Positions 1 to 7,131 of a stretch of DNA of 64,000 nt are shown in pieces. The stretch is from positions 270,129-334,128 of the forward strand of contig NZ_JAFBCZ010000003.1 of the NCBI RefSeq assembly GCF_016907925.1, given 5' to 3'. This DNA is from Herpetosiphon giganteus. GTDB lineage: Bacteria; Chloroflexota; Chloroflexia; Chloroflexales; Herpetosiphonaceae. The position numbers were made by a program, and so were the translations under genes. Each line of letters opens with the position of its first letter. Positions within the stretch are counted from its first letter, which is position 1. The notes beneath the pieces were generated by a model. The model was not told the origin of the DNA, searched no databases, and saw only the letters and a program-made list of their open reading frames with translations.

Positions 1-3000
1 GTTGGCATCGTCGGCGTTTAGCACATCGAACGAGCCAGTGCGCAGGTAGCTATAGTCGCGGCGCAATTGACCGAGCCGTTGATAGGTCGCCAACAAATTG
101 GTGTCTGCTTTGCGCCATTCTGGCAAGCTGTTGTAGCCTGCTTGGTCTGTCCACGGGTAGGGTTGGCGGTTGTATGGATCGTCGCGTGGCACATCGAAGC
201 CATAGCCGGTCAAGCCAACTTCATCGCCATAATAGATGGTTGGCGCACCTGGCAAGGTCATTTGCAAGGCTGCAACCAACGACAAACGATGGCGCGCATT
301 AACAAAATTATCAACTGGTTGGCGATCGTAGCCTTCGCCAGTAAAGCCCAATTCGTTCAGCACATGCACGGCCCGATTGGTATCGTGGCTGTCGATCAGG
401 TTCATTGCTGAATTGTAGGCTGGCTCTGGATAATCCTCGCGGATAGTTTCAAAGCTGTTGACAAATTGGCTTGGCAAGAGTGGATCGATCTCTTGGCCAC
501 CGTCACCATCGACCCAGCGGGTATCGCGCAAGAAGCCCAACACCGCGCGGCGATAGCGATAGTTCATGGTGCTATCGAATTCATCGCCAAGCACCCGATC
601 GCGCACGTCGCCTTCGCTCCAAGTTTCGGAGTAGAGCACAGAATCGGGATTGGCGGCTTTCATCACGTCGCGCCACGTTTCAAAGAAGGTTGGGTTGACC
701 CCAATCACATCGGGCACAACGTCGATACGCCAGCCGTCGGCTTTGTTTTCGCCATCGACCCAGTAGCTGGCGGTGTTGGTTGGCAAGTTGGGGTTGCCGC
801 CAGGCGTGCCAAACCAATAGGCCATTACTTCTGGGTGGTTGGTGTTGATTTGGGGCAGGGTTGCTACGCCAAACCAACCGCGATAGTTGGTATCGCCTGC
901 ACACACGCCAGTGCCTGGCTCGGCAGCTGGTTCAAAGAAGAACCATGTGCGATAAGGGCTATTGACGCTTTCGCATGCGCCAACTTCTGGGTGGCGGCCA
1001 AAGCGATCAAAGAAGGGGCTATCGCTGCTGACGTGATTTGGCACGCCGTCGAGCACCACCGTCATGCCCCGATTGTGGGCATCTTCGACCAAATCATCAA
1101 AGGCTTGTTGCCCACCAAAAGCTGGGTCGACCGTGCGATAGTTGCGACCATCGTATTTGTGGTTCGATGGGCTATCGAAAATTGGGTTGAGATAGAGCGT
1201 GGTTACGCCCAACTCTTGCAAATAATCGAGTTTATCTTGGACCCCGTTCAAGTCGCCGCCATACATGGTGCTGCTGTAAGTCGACCACCATGGGTTGCTT
1301 GGGTCGGTAAATGGTTCTGGATCGGGCACAATCGAGTTCCACGGCGTGACTGGGAATCGGTGGCCGCGCTCGGTTGGGTAGAACCAGCCGCGCCCGGGGT
1401 AGGTCGTGTCGGTTGCTACGCCGGTTGGGTCGTTGCCTGCATCGCCATTGCGGAAGCGCTCGACGAAAATTTGATAAATTGTGGCGTTTTGTGCCCATTC
1501 AGGTGTGGTAAACGCTGGGTCGTAGATGTAGATATTCCACGAGCGATCAGCGCTGGTGTTGACCACCTCACCTAAGCCACCATCGAACAAGCTATCATCT
1601 TCATAAAAGAGGGTTGTGCTGCCATCTTCGAGGATGAAACGGTAGTACACCACGCCCAGCACGGTTTGGGCTGGCATGGTGTATTCCCAATAGTCGTAGC
1701 TTTCGTCGCTAGCAACTTTGGTCATACGTTGAATGCTTTGGCCGTTGTTGGCCGTGTAATACAAACGAATCCGCGCTTGAGTGATGTCGTGAGCAGCGGT
1801 GCGCAAGCGCAATTTGACTGCTTGGTTGAGCGGAGCAGCGCCGAATGGCACGCGATAGAGCGATTCGCGGCTGTGATGCTCAATTGCATCGCGATTGATC
1901 AAGCCATCGCCGATGACTGAATCGGGAATTTGGCCATCACGTTGCGACGTAATTGCCATACGGCCAGTGCGATTATCCAAATAAAACACAACGGTTTCAT
2001 TCAATGTGGTTGTCGTAAAACCAATTGGTGCTGGCTCACCAGCATCAAAAACTCGACCCTGAGCATTGTATTGCTCTGTCCAAGAGCCAGTGCGGGTGAA
2101 CTTAGCGCCATAATCGCCAGGTGCAGCCACGGTGTAGCGCAGCACAAATTGATTAGGTGCGATTTGGGTCATCTTGGTAGCTGGATTGTTATTGCTCCAA
2201 CCTTGAAATGCGCCAACTACCGTGAAGTCATTCGATGAATCGAGCACATTGACGATATTTTGGCTTGGCAGCAAATCCCAGCCGTTATCATTTGCGTGAT
2301 TATTGCTATCGAACAACAATTTCACGGTTTGATTTGGCTCGGTTGTGTAGATCCAAGCGTTGGCAGCAGGGAAAGCAGTTGCCCAGTTACAAGCATTAAC
2401 CTTCCACTCGTAGGTGCCAGCGGTTGGTACGACAACATCGCGGCTGAAAACGCCGTCGCCGCTTACCAAGTCACCTTGAGTCCCATTATCAACCAACGGA
2501 TTGCCAGTTTCTTGCCATTGGGGGTTTTGGTAAGTGCCTGGTGCACACCAAGGACCAGTGTTGCCAACAGTTTGTGGGCGAATCGTCAAGCGGCTGGTGT
2601 TGGTATCGAGCAAAAATGTTACTTTTTGGTTGGCTTCAGTTGTGGTAAAGCTAATGTTGCCTTGATCGACGGCGCGGCCAAGGGAATTGACTTGGGTTGT
2701 CCAATCGCCAGTGTGGCTTACTTTACCCTCATATGTACCAGCGTTTGGCACGGTATAGACCAACGAATACCAACCGTTGCCAATGTTGGTCATGGCTGTG
2801 GCAGGGTCGTTGTTTGTCCAAGCAGCACTTTGGAACGAGCCAACAGCAGTCCAATTGGCAAAGCCTGAATCGTAGGCGTGAACAATATTTTGGCTTGGCA
2901 CGCCATGATTACCAGCATTGCTGCTGTAATTGTTGGTATCGAGGGTCAATTTGACCGTTTGATTAGCTTGGGTGGTATTCATCCAAGCATTGGGGCCAGC

Positions 3001-3354
3001 AGGAACCGAGGTTCCCCAATCGCCACAAATGACGGCCTTCCATTCTGAGCGGCCAGCAGTTGGCACGACAGCATCAAATGAATAGATGCCATCGCCAGCG
3101 ACTAAATCGCCATTGAGACCTTCATCATTGGCTTGGGTTGCACTGTTGTTCCAGCCTTGGAACTCACCAGCGAAACACCAATTAACTTGTGCATTGGAAA
3201 CAGTGGGAGCGTTGGTTGCGGCCAAATCAACCTTGCTGGGTTGAGCGGCAACCACGGGAGTTTGAGGACTAAGCGTGGAGATCATTAACGCCAATAGCAT
3301 ACTAATCAGCAATATTCTGCTGATTAGGCTCCGACGATGGGCTGTGTCACGCAT
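1..3354 (-). CDS. Secreted multi-module GH13 alpha-amylase/pullulanase-type enzyme (C-terminus beyond window)
   Basis: This is an alpha-glucan hydrolase acting outside the cell. 1118 codons are visible with no stop before the left edge. Residues 1-40 form a signal peptide (basic start, then ILLISMLLALMIS). About residues 45-480 contain four beta-sandwich-like modules in an A-B-A-B order: type A carries GDLVxGDGxxS and WKVxxC-like strings, type B carries PSQNIV and GSFQ/GAFQGW strings. They look like starch-binding or X25-type modules. An N-domain typical of neopullulanases follows. GH13 regions I to IV are visible as DGVPNH (from D769), GWRID (nucleophile D878), YSETW (acid/base E910) and SHDTN (D991). 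The ATG at 3352-3354 has AAAGGAG upstream. Family and active site are clear; the exact substrate (starch, pullulan or cyclodextrin) cannot be decided. Confidence 0.9.
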   Translation of the reverse strand, partial: MRDTAHRRSLISRILLISMLLALMISTLSPQTPVVAAQPSKVDLAATNAPTVSNAQVNWCFAGEFQGWNNSATQANDEGLNGDLVAGDGIYSFDAVVPTAGRSEWKAVICGDWGTSVPAGPNAWMNTTQANQTVKLTLDTNNYSSNAGNHGVPSQNIVHAYDSGFANWTAVGSFQSAAWTNNDPATAMTNIGNGWYSLVYTVPNAGTYEGKVSHTGDWTTQVNSLGRAVDQGNISFTTTEANQKVTFLLDTNTSRLTIRPQTVGNTGPWCAPGTYQNPQWQETGNPLVDNGTQGDLVSGDGVFSRDVVVPTAGTYEWKVNACNWATAFPAANAWIYTTEPNQTVKLLFDSNNHANDNGWDLLPSQNIVNVLDSSNDFTVVGAFQGWSNNNPATKMTQIAPNQFVLRYTVAAPGDYGAKFTRTGSWTEQYNAQGRVFDAGEPAPIGFTTTTLNETVVFYLDNRTGRMAITSQRDGQIPDSVIGDGLINRDAIEHHSRESLYRVPFGAAPLNQAVKLRLRTAAHDITQARIRLYYTANNGQSIQRMTKVASDESYDYWEYTMPAQTVLGVVYYRFILEDGSTTLFYEDDSLFDGGLGEVVNTSADRSWNIYIYDPAFTTPEWAQNATIYQIFVERFRNGDAGNDPTGVATDTTYPGRGWFYPTERGHRFPVTPWNSIVPDPEPFTDPSNPWWSTYSSTMYGGDLNGVQDKLDYLQELGVTTLYLNPIFDSPSNHKYDGRNYRTVDPAFGGQQAFDDLVEDAHNRGMTVVLDGVPNHVSSDSPFFDRFGRHPEVGACESVNSPYRTWFFFEPAAEPGTGVCAGDTNYRGWFGVATLPQINTNHPEVMAYWFGTPGGNPNLPTNTASYWVDGENKADGWRIDVVPDVIGVNPTFFETWRDVMKAANPDSVLYSETWSEGDVRDRVLGDEFDSTMNYRYRRAVLGFLRDTRWVDGDGGQEIDPLLPSQFVNSFETIREDYPEPAYNSAMNLIDSHDTNRAVHVLNELGFTGEGYDRQPVDNFVNARHRLSLVAALQMTLPGAPTIYYGDEVGLTGYGFDVPRDDPYNRQPYPWTDQAGYNSLPEWRKADTNLLATYQRLGQLRRDYSYLRTGSFDVLNADDAN

Positions 3355-3439
3355 GGACGGCTCCTTTGGTAAGGGTTTTTATTTGAACTGCATTGTCCTT
3401 GATTTGTTGCGTCGTCAAACAAACTTTAGCGGTGCTGCG

Positions 3440-3468
3440 ATCATAGCCTACTGCCAATACTTTGTCAA
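3440..3468 (-). promoter_or_regulatory. Sigma70-type promoter of the amylase gene
   Basis: Read on the minus strand this is TTGACA, a 17-base spacer, then TATGAT. The predicted 5' UTR is about 75-80 bases and ends in the AAAGGAG ribosome site. Confidence 0.65.
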
Positions 3469-3623
3469 CTGAACGAACGAGGTTTTAAATAAAGTAAAAA
3501 TACTTACAACCAATATAAAAATAGATTGCTATAAAAGGATAAAATAGTTTTATTTGGTAGATGTTTTGACTTTTTTGAAAGCTCAATTGGTAACTAAAAT
3601 TTGATCGATTTTGATAGCAACCA

Positions 3624-3639
3624 TGTTTCACGTGAAACG
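3624..3639. promoter_or_regulatory. parS: parS-like site (15 of 16 match)
   Basis: The sequence TGTTTCACGTGAAACG matches the ParB-binding palindrome TGTTTCACGTGAAACA except for the last base. It sits in a spacer, 647 bases before a perfect copy. Confidence 0.7.
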
Positions 3640-3729
3640 GTAGCCACGAATTGCACGAATTCCACAAAGAGCAATTTGTAGCCATAGATGAGCACTTATT
3701 ATGGTGATTATCTTCCGATAGCCCATAGA

Positions 3730-3927
3730 TGTATTAGTTCATTGCATTGGCAACTATGTTCCCTCACCTCCCAACCCCCTCTCCCACTGAACGCGGGCGA
3801 GGGAGAGCACTGGTTTTTACCGACGTATTGCGCAAGAACCACGGCGTTAAAGCCCCTCGCCCGCCACGTGGGAGAGGGGTTGGGGTGAGGGGATCAAGCC
3901 GTGGTTAACCGAATGAACTAGTACAAA
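3730..3927. repeat. MITE-like palindromic element, copy 1 (long form)
   Basis: The core at 3761-3892 starts CCCTCACCTCCC and ends GGGGTTGGGGTGAGGGG, with an internal hairpin of the CGCGGGCGAGG / CCCCTCGCCCG type. Outside the core, TATTAGTTCATTGCATTGG on the left and the complement of GGTTAACCGAATGAACTAG on the right extend the inverted repeat imperfectly. Related copies occur near 20675, 29109, 40810, 50297 and 59789. No coding content is seen. Confidence 0.75.
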
Positions 3928-4037
3928 TAGCCCATAGCCATTCTCTCGCGCCTCTGCGTTAATCGTTGCTCTTTGCCTTCATCCTTCATACCTTCCCCTA
4001 TGTTCTATGCTCTATGCTCTCTGCTCTCTATTCCCAC

Positions 4038-4043
4038 TATAAT
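4038..4043 (+). promoter_or_regulatory. TATAAT -10 box before the GH31 gene
   Basis: A perfect TATAAT lies 34 bases before the ATG. No good -35 box is visible because the upstream bases are word-like repeat. Confidence 0.45.
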
Positions 4044-4077
4044 AGATTGCAACTACTGATCACTACCTGAGGCTTTT

Positions 4078-5928
4078 ATGACATATACCCTTGAATCAAC
4101 AGGCTTATTGGTGTTTCACCGCGATGATGAAGAGGTGCTGACGATTCAGCCCTATTTGGCTCAATATGGCTCGCAGTTTGCCGCAATGGGCGTGCAAATC
4201 CAGCCCGATACCGTGCAATACACTAGCTTCGATAACCAAACCTTTGAACTGAACCTCGAAACTACACCAACTGGCTATCGCTTGGTGTTTCACGTGAAAC
4301 ATCAAGTTGCCCAAATTGGTCTTGCAATCGGCATTCAGCCAGCAGGCTCGTGGTATGGCATGGGCGAACGCGTAATCCAAAGTTGGCCGCTCAATTTGGC
4401 TGGCGTGCAAAGCCAACCCTTCATTACCTACGATCACGCCGATGATGGCACGCTTAATATTGTTACGCCAGTTTGGATTGGCGCGAATGGCGTGGCGTTG
4501 ATGGTCGCCGAAGATACTGGCCCGCTGCACGTCACAATCGATAGCGATCCTGCTGGCCTCATTCGCCTATTGCAGTTTCCTTCGCCAACTCCTTTTGGCG
4601 CTGGCTTGGATGGCAGCGAAATTCACTATGCAGGCACACGCTTGGTGCTCGATCTGGTGATTGCTGAGAATGTGAGCCTCGCAGCCCAGCAGATTATTCA
4701 AAAACTTGGCTATCCCAAAGCTGCGCCACCCTTGGCCATGTTCAGCAAGCCAATCTGGACAACCTGGGCACGCTATAAAATGGATATCGATCAAGCTCAA
4801 ACCTTGGCCTTTGCCCAAGAAATCATCGATCAACAGTATCCATACTCCGTGCTCGAAATCGATGATCGCTGGCAAACAGCTTATGGCGATTTAGAATTCG
4901 ATCGGCGCAAGTTTCCCGATCCCAAGGCAATGGTCGATCAGTTGCATCAGCTTGGTTATAAAGTAACCTTGTGGATTCCACCATTTTTTGATCCCAAGAG
5001 TGCAGCATTTGCCGAAGCAGCAGCCAACGGCTATTTGGTCAAACATCCTGGCAACGATCAACCCTATTTGACTCATTGGTGGCAAGGTTGGGGCGGTCTG
5101 TTGGATGTTTCGAATCCAGCGGCGTTGGCGTGGTGGCAAGCAGGCTTAGACCGTTTGCAAAGCTTGTACGGCATCGATGGCTTTAAATTCGATGGTGCTG
5201 AAGGTAATTTCTTGCCCGCCGAAGCCAAAACCCATCTGCCAATGACTCCCAATCAATATAGCGATCGCTACGTTGCCTTCGTGGCTCAATCGTGGCAATG
5301 GACTGAGGTACGCACTGGTTGGCGCTCGCAACAACAGCCAATTTTCTTCCGCGAATGGGATAAATGGAGCCGCTGGGGCATGGATAATGGCTTGCATGCG
5401 GTCGTCACTCAAGCCCTTGCCATGAGCGTCATCGGCTATCCCTACGTGTTGCCCGATATGATTGGCGGCAATGCTTATAATGGTGAGTTTCCTGAACGCG
5501 AATTGCTAATTCGTTGGACGCAAGTTACCGCGCTCTTGCCGGCCATGCAATTCTCAATTGCGCCTTGGCAATACGATGCCGAAACCAGCCAAATTTGCCA
5601 GCGCTATGCGCAATTGCACGCTGAGCTAGAGCCATATATTGCCGAATTATTGCAAGCAACCACAACCGATGGCACGCCGCTGGTGCGGCCTTTGTGGTGG
5701 CACTACCCCGACGATGCGAGCACCCGCTTTATTGGCGACCAATGGTTGTTTGGCGAGCAATATTTAGCAGCGCCAATTCTGCAAGCCAACCGCTACCAAC
5801 GCGACATCTACTTGCCCGAAGGTGGTTGGCGCGATTATTGGACTGGCGAGAAATTCGATGGCGAAACTTGGCTCTACAATTATCCTGCGCCCTTGGAAAC
5901 CATGCCTTTATTCGAACGGCTGTGGTAG
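4078..5928 (+). CDS. Glycoside hydrolase family 31 (MYORG-like subgroup)
   Basis: This is a predicted cytoplasmic alpha-glycosidase of 616 aa with no signal peptide. After an N-terminal beta-sandwich (residues 1-210) comes a TIM barrel with the GH31 nucleophile string GIDGFKFDGAE (about residue 360-370), the substrate-pocket strings EIDDRWQ and REWDKWSRWG, and YVLPDMIGGNAY, which is typical of the MYORG/alpha-galactosidase-like branch. The start has GAGG upstream. The gene is followed 44 bases later by a UPF0173 hydrolase on the same strand, so the two may be co-transcribed. A perfect parS sequence lies inside codons 70-75. Family is firm; alpha-glucosidase, alpha-galactosidase or alpha-xylosidase activity cannot be chosen from sequence. 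Confidence 0.88.
   Translation: MTYTLESTGLLVFHRDDEEVLTIQPYLAQYGSQFAAMGVQIQPDTVQYTSFDNQTFELNLETTPTGYRLVFHVKHQVAQIGLAIGIQPAGSWYGMGERVIQSWPLNLAGVQSQPFITYDHADDGTLNIVTPVWIGANGVALMVAEDTGPLHVTIDSDPAGLIRLLQFPSPTPFGAGLDGSEIHYAGTRLVLDLVIAENVSLAAQQIIQKLGYPKAAPPLAMFSKPIWTTWARYKMDIDQAQTLAFAQEIIDQQYPYSVLEIDDRWQTAYGDLEFDRRKFPDPKAMVDQLHQLGYKVTLWIPPFFDPKSAAFAEAAANGYLVKHPGNDQPYLTHWWQGWGGLLDVSNPAALAWWQAGLDRLQSLYGIDGFKFDGAEGNFLPAEAKTHLPMTPNQYSDRYVAFVAQSWQWTEVRTGWRSQQQPIFFREWDKWSRWGMDNGLHAVVTQALAMSVIGYPYVLPDMIGGNAYNGEFPERELLIRWTQVTALLPAMQFSIAPWQYDAETSQICQRYAQLHAELEPYIAELLQATTTDGTPLVRPLWWHYPDDASTRFIGDQWLFGEQYLAAPILQANRYQRDIYLPEGGWRDYWTGEKFDGETWLYNYPAPLETMPLFERLW
4286..4301. promoter_or_regulatory. parS: Perfect parS site inside the GH31 coding sequence
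   Basis: TGTTTCACGTGAAACA is the exact 16-bp consensus bound by chromosomal ParB/Spo0J. It is translated here as part of VFHVKH. ParB sites within genes close to the origin are well known in other bacteria. Confidence 0.85.
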
Positions 5929-5972
5929 AATTTTAGCGAGTAGCCGTATTTGGTGTGTAAGGAGATCATTTC

Positions 5973-6698
5973 ATGGCCAACACGACCATCACTTGGCTTG
6001 GTCACGCTAGCTTTCTATTCGTCACGCCCGAAGGCAAACGGATTATTCTTGATCCTTGGTATGAGCATAATCCAAGCTTTCCAGCTTCGGCCAAAGCAGA
6101 GCTTGAGCATGTTGATGCGATTTTGCTCACCCACGGTCATATCGACCACACTGGTAACGCGGTTGAGCTTGCCAAACAAAGCAAAGCGCCAATTGCCGGC
6201 ATGATCGAATTAATTGGCTGGGTGCAAGGCCAAGGTGTCGATGCGACACAATGTATTGGCTACAACAAAGGTGGTTGCATTGAAATTGCTGGCATCAAAG
6301 CAACATTAACCACCGCTCACCACAGCAGCAGCATTACTAACGGCAGTATTCCGCTCTATTTGGGCGATCCATGTGGCTTTATCCTCGAATTTTCCGATGG
6401 CTGCGTGGTCTATGTCACGGGCGATACTTGTATCCACAGCGATATGGCCTTAATGGGCGAAATCTATCAGCCCAACGTCACAATCTTGCCAATTGGCGAT
6501 TTTTATACCATGGGGCCACGCCAAGCAGCCCATTCCCTCAAATTAATCGGCTCGCAATTCGCAATTCCAGAGCATTACGGCACGTTCCCTGCCTTGCATG
6601 GCAACCCTGAAGCCTTGCAAAACGAGTTGAATAAGCTTGAGTTGAAAACAGAAATTGTGGCCTTGCAACCAAGTCAATCGTGGACGTACCAAGCCTAA
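5973..6698 (+). CDS. UPF0173-type metal-dependent hydrolase (metallo-beta-lactamase fold)
   Basis: This 241-aa cytoplasmic protein has the MBL metal-binding string THGHIDHTGN (about residues 50-60), a second histidine pair in TAHHSSS, the aspartate in VTGDTCIHSD, and a C-terminal PEHYGTFP. This arrangement fits the UPF0173/YtkL family, whose physiological substrate is not established. GGAG precedes the ATG at a suitable distance. It follows the GH31 gene by 44 bases and is followed by a terminator-like hairpin, so it likely ends a two-gene unit. Confidence 0.88.
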   Translation: MANTTITWLGHASFLFVTPEGKRIILDPWYEHNPSFPASAKAELEHVDAILLTHGHIDHTGNAVELAKQSKAPIAGMIELIGWVQGQGVDATQCIGYNKGGCIEIAGIKATLTTAHHSSSITNGSIPLYLGDPCGFILEFSDGCVVYVTGDTCIHSDMALMGEIYQPNVTILPIGDFYTMGPRQAAHSLKLIGSQFAIPEHYGTFPALHGNPEALQNELNKLELKTEIVALQPSQSWTYQA

Positions 6699-6699
6699 A

Positions 6700-6715
6700 T
6701 GTTTCACGGGAAACA
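6700..6715. promoter_or_regulatory. parS: parS-like site (one mismatch)
   Basis: TGTTTCACGGGAAACA differs from consensus parS only at the second central base. It starts two bases after the stop codon of the UPF0173 gene and is extended by AAA/TTT to a longer palindrome. Confidence 0.75.
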
Positions 6716-6731
6716 TTTAACTCACTGAATT

Positions 6732-6767
6732 ACAGCGTGCTGCCTAAACAACAGCACGTTGTTTTTG
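6732..6767 (+). terminator. Rho-independent terminator after the GH31/UPF0173 unit
   Basis: CAGCGTGCTG pairs with CAGCACGTTG (one G-U pair) around a 9-base loop and is followed by GTTTTTGT. Confidence 0.7.
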
Positions 6768-6779
6768 TCTAGCGTGCGA

Positions 6780-6990
6780 ATTTGTTGGCTCACATGTGAA
6801 CATATGCACGATTATCCGTAATCGCTTAACCGCGAATTAACCTTAGCGTCTAAATTGGCCAAGTTATACACATTTCCCACAGCTTTTCCACATTAGCAAT
6901 TAACCGAAGTTATCCACATGCTGTGGATAACTTCTTGATAACTAAGTTGCTTTAAGCCAAAGCGTGATTGTTTCACGGGAAACAATAGAA
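6780..6990. other. oriC: Candidate chromosomal replication origin: DnaA-box cluster between parS-like sites
   Basis: Three perfect TTATNCACA DnaA boxes are present: TTATACACA at 6864-6872, TTATCCACA at 6910-6918 and its inverse TGTGGATAA at 6922-6930. Two near matches, TTTCCCACA (6873-6881) and TTTTCCACA (6884-6892), lie between them. The two facing boxes form a perfect inverted repeat with 13-base arms and a TGC centre (6907-6935). parS-like palindromes lie on both sides (6700, 6969). dnaA is not in the window, so origin function is an inference. The cluster could also be a DnaA-titrating or regulatory locus. Confidence 0.6.
6969..6984. promoter_or_regulatory. parS: parS-like site (one mismatch)
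   Basis: TGTTTCACGGGAAACA is identical to the copy at 6700-6715 and lies 38 bases beyond the DnaA-box palindrome. The flanking AT bases extend the symmetry. Confidence 0.75.
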
Positions 6991-7131
6991 CATATTTGCG
7001 ACCCAGAGGTCAAATTTAAGTAAATTGCTGCTCTGAGCAGATTGAGGTATCATGACGAACAAAATCGACACGAGAAGTCGAGAGTTTTTGGCAAAAGAAA
7101 AAACATTGATCTTGATGGAGTAAAACGGAAA

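Larger units (their letters stand above)
3355..4077. other. Intergenic region between the divergent amylase and GH31 genes
   Basis: The region holds the amylase promoter, an AT-rich patch (about 3486-3620), a parS-like site (3624-3639), a hairpin-rich repeat element (3730-3927), word-like repeats of the CATCCTTCAT and TATGTTCTATGCTCT types (3978-4030), and a TATAAT box at 4038-4043 in front of the GH31 gene. I see no coding sequence. Confidence 0.7.

Noticed and set aside
466..1575. Long plus-strand open frame of 369 codons
   Set aside because: It lies opposite the GH13 gene, whose catalytic motifs are all on the minus strand; the plus frame has no recognisable domain.
3688..3888. 66-codon frame across the palindromic element
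   Set aside because: The frame is produced by the GC-rich repeat and has no ribosome site.
7042..7131. TTG start adding 30 codons to the PHP-AlbA gene
   Set aside because: The added residues look unlike the family and there is an ATG at 7132 just before the PHP domain.
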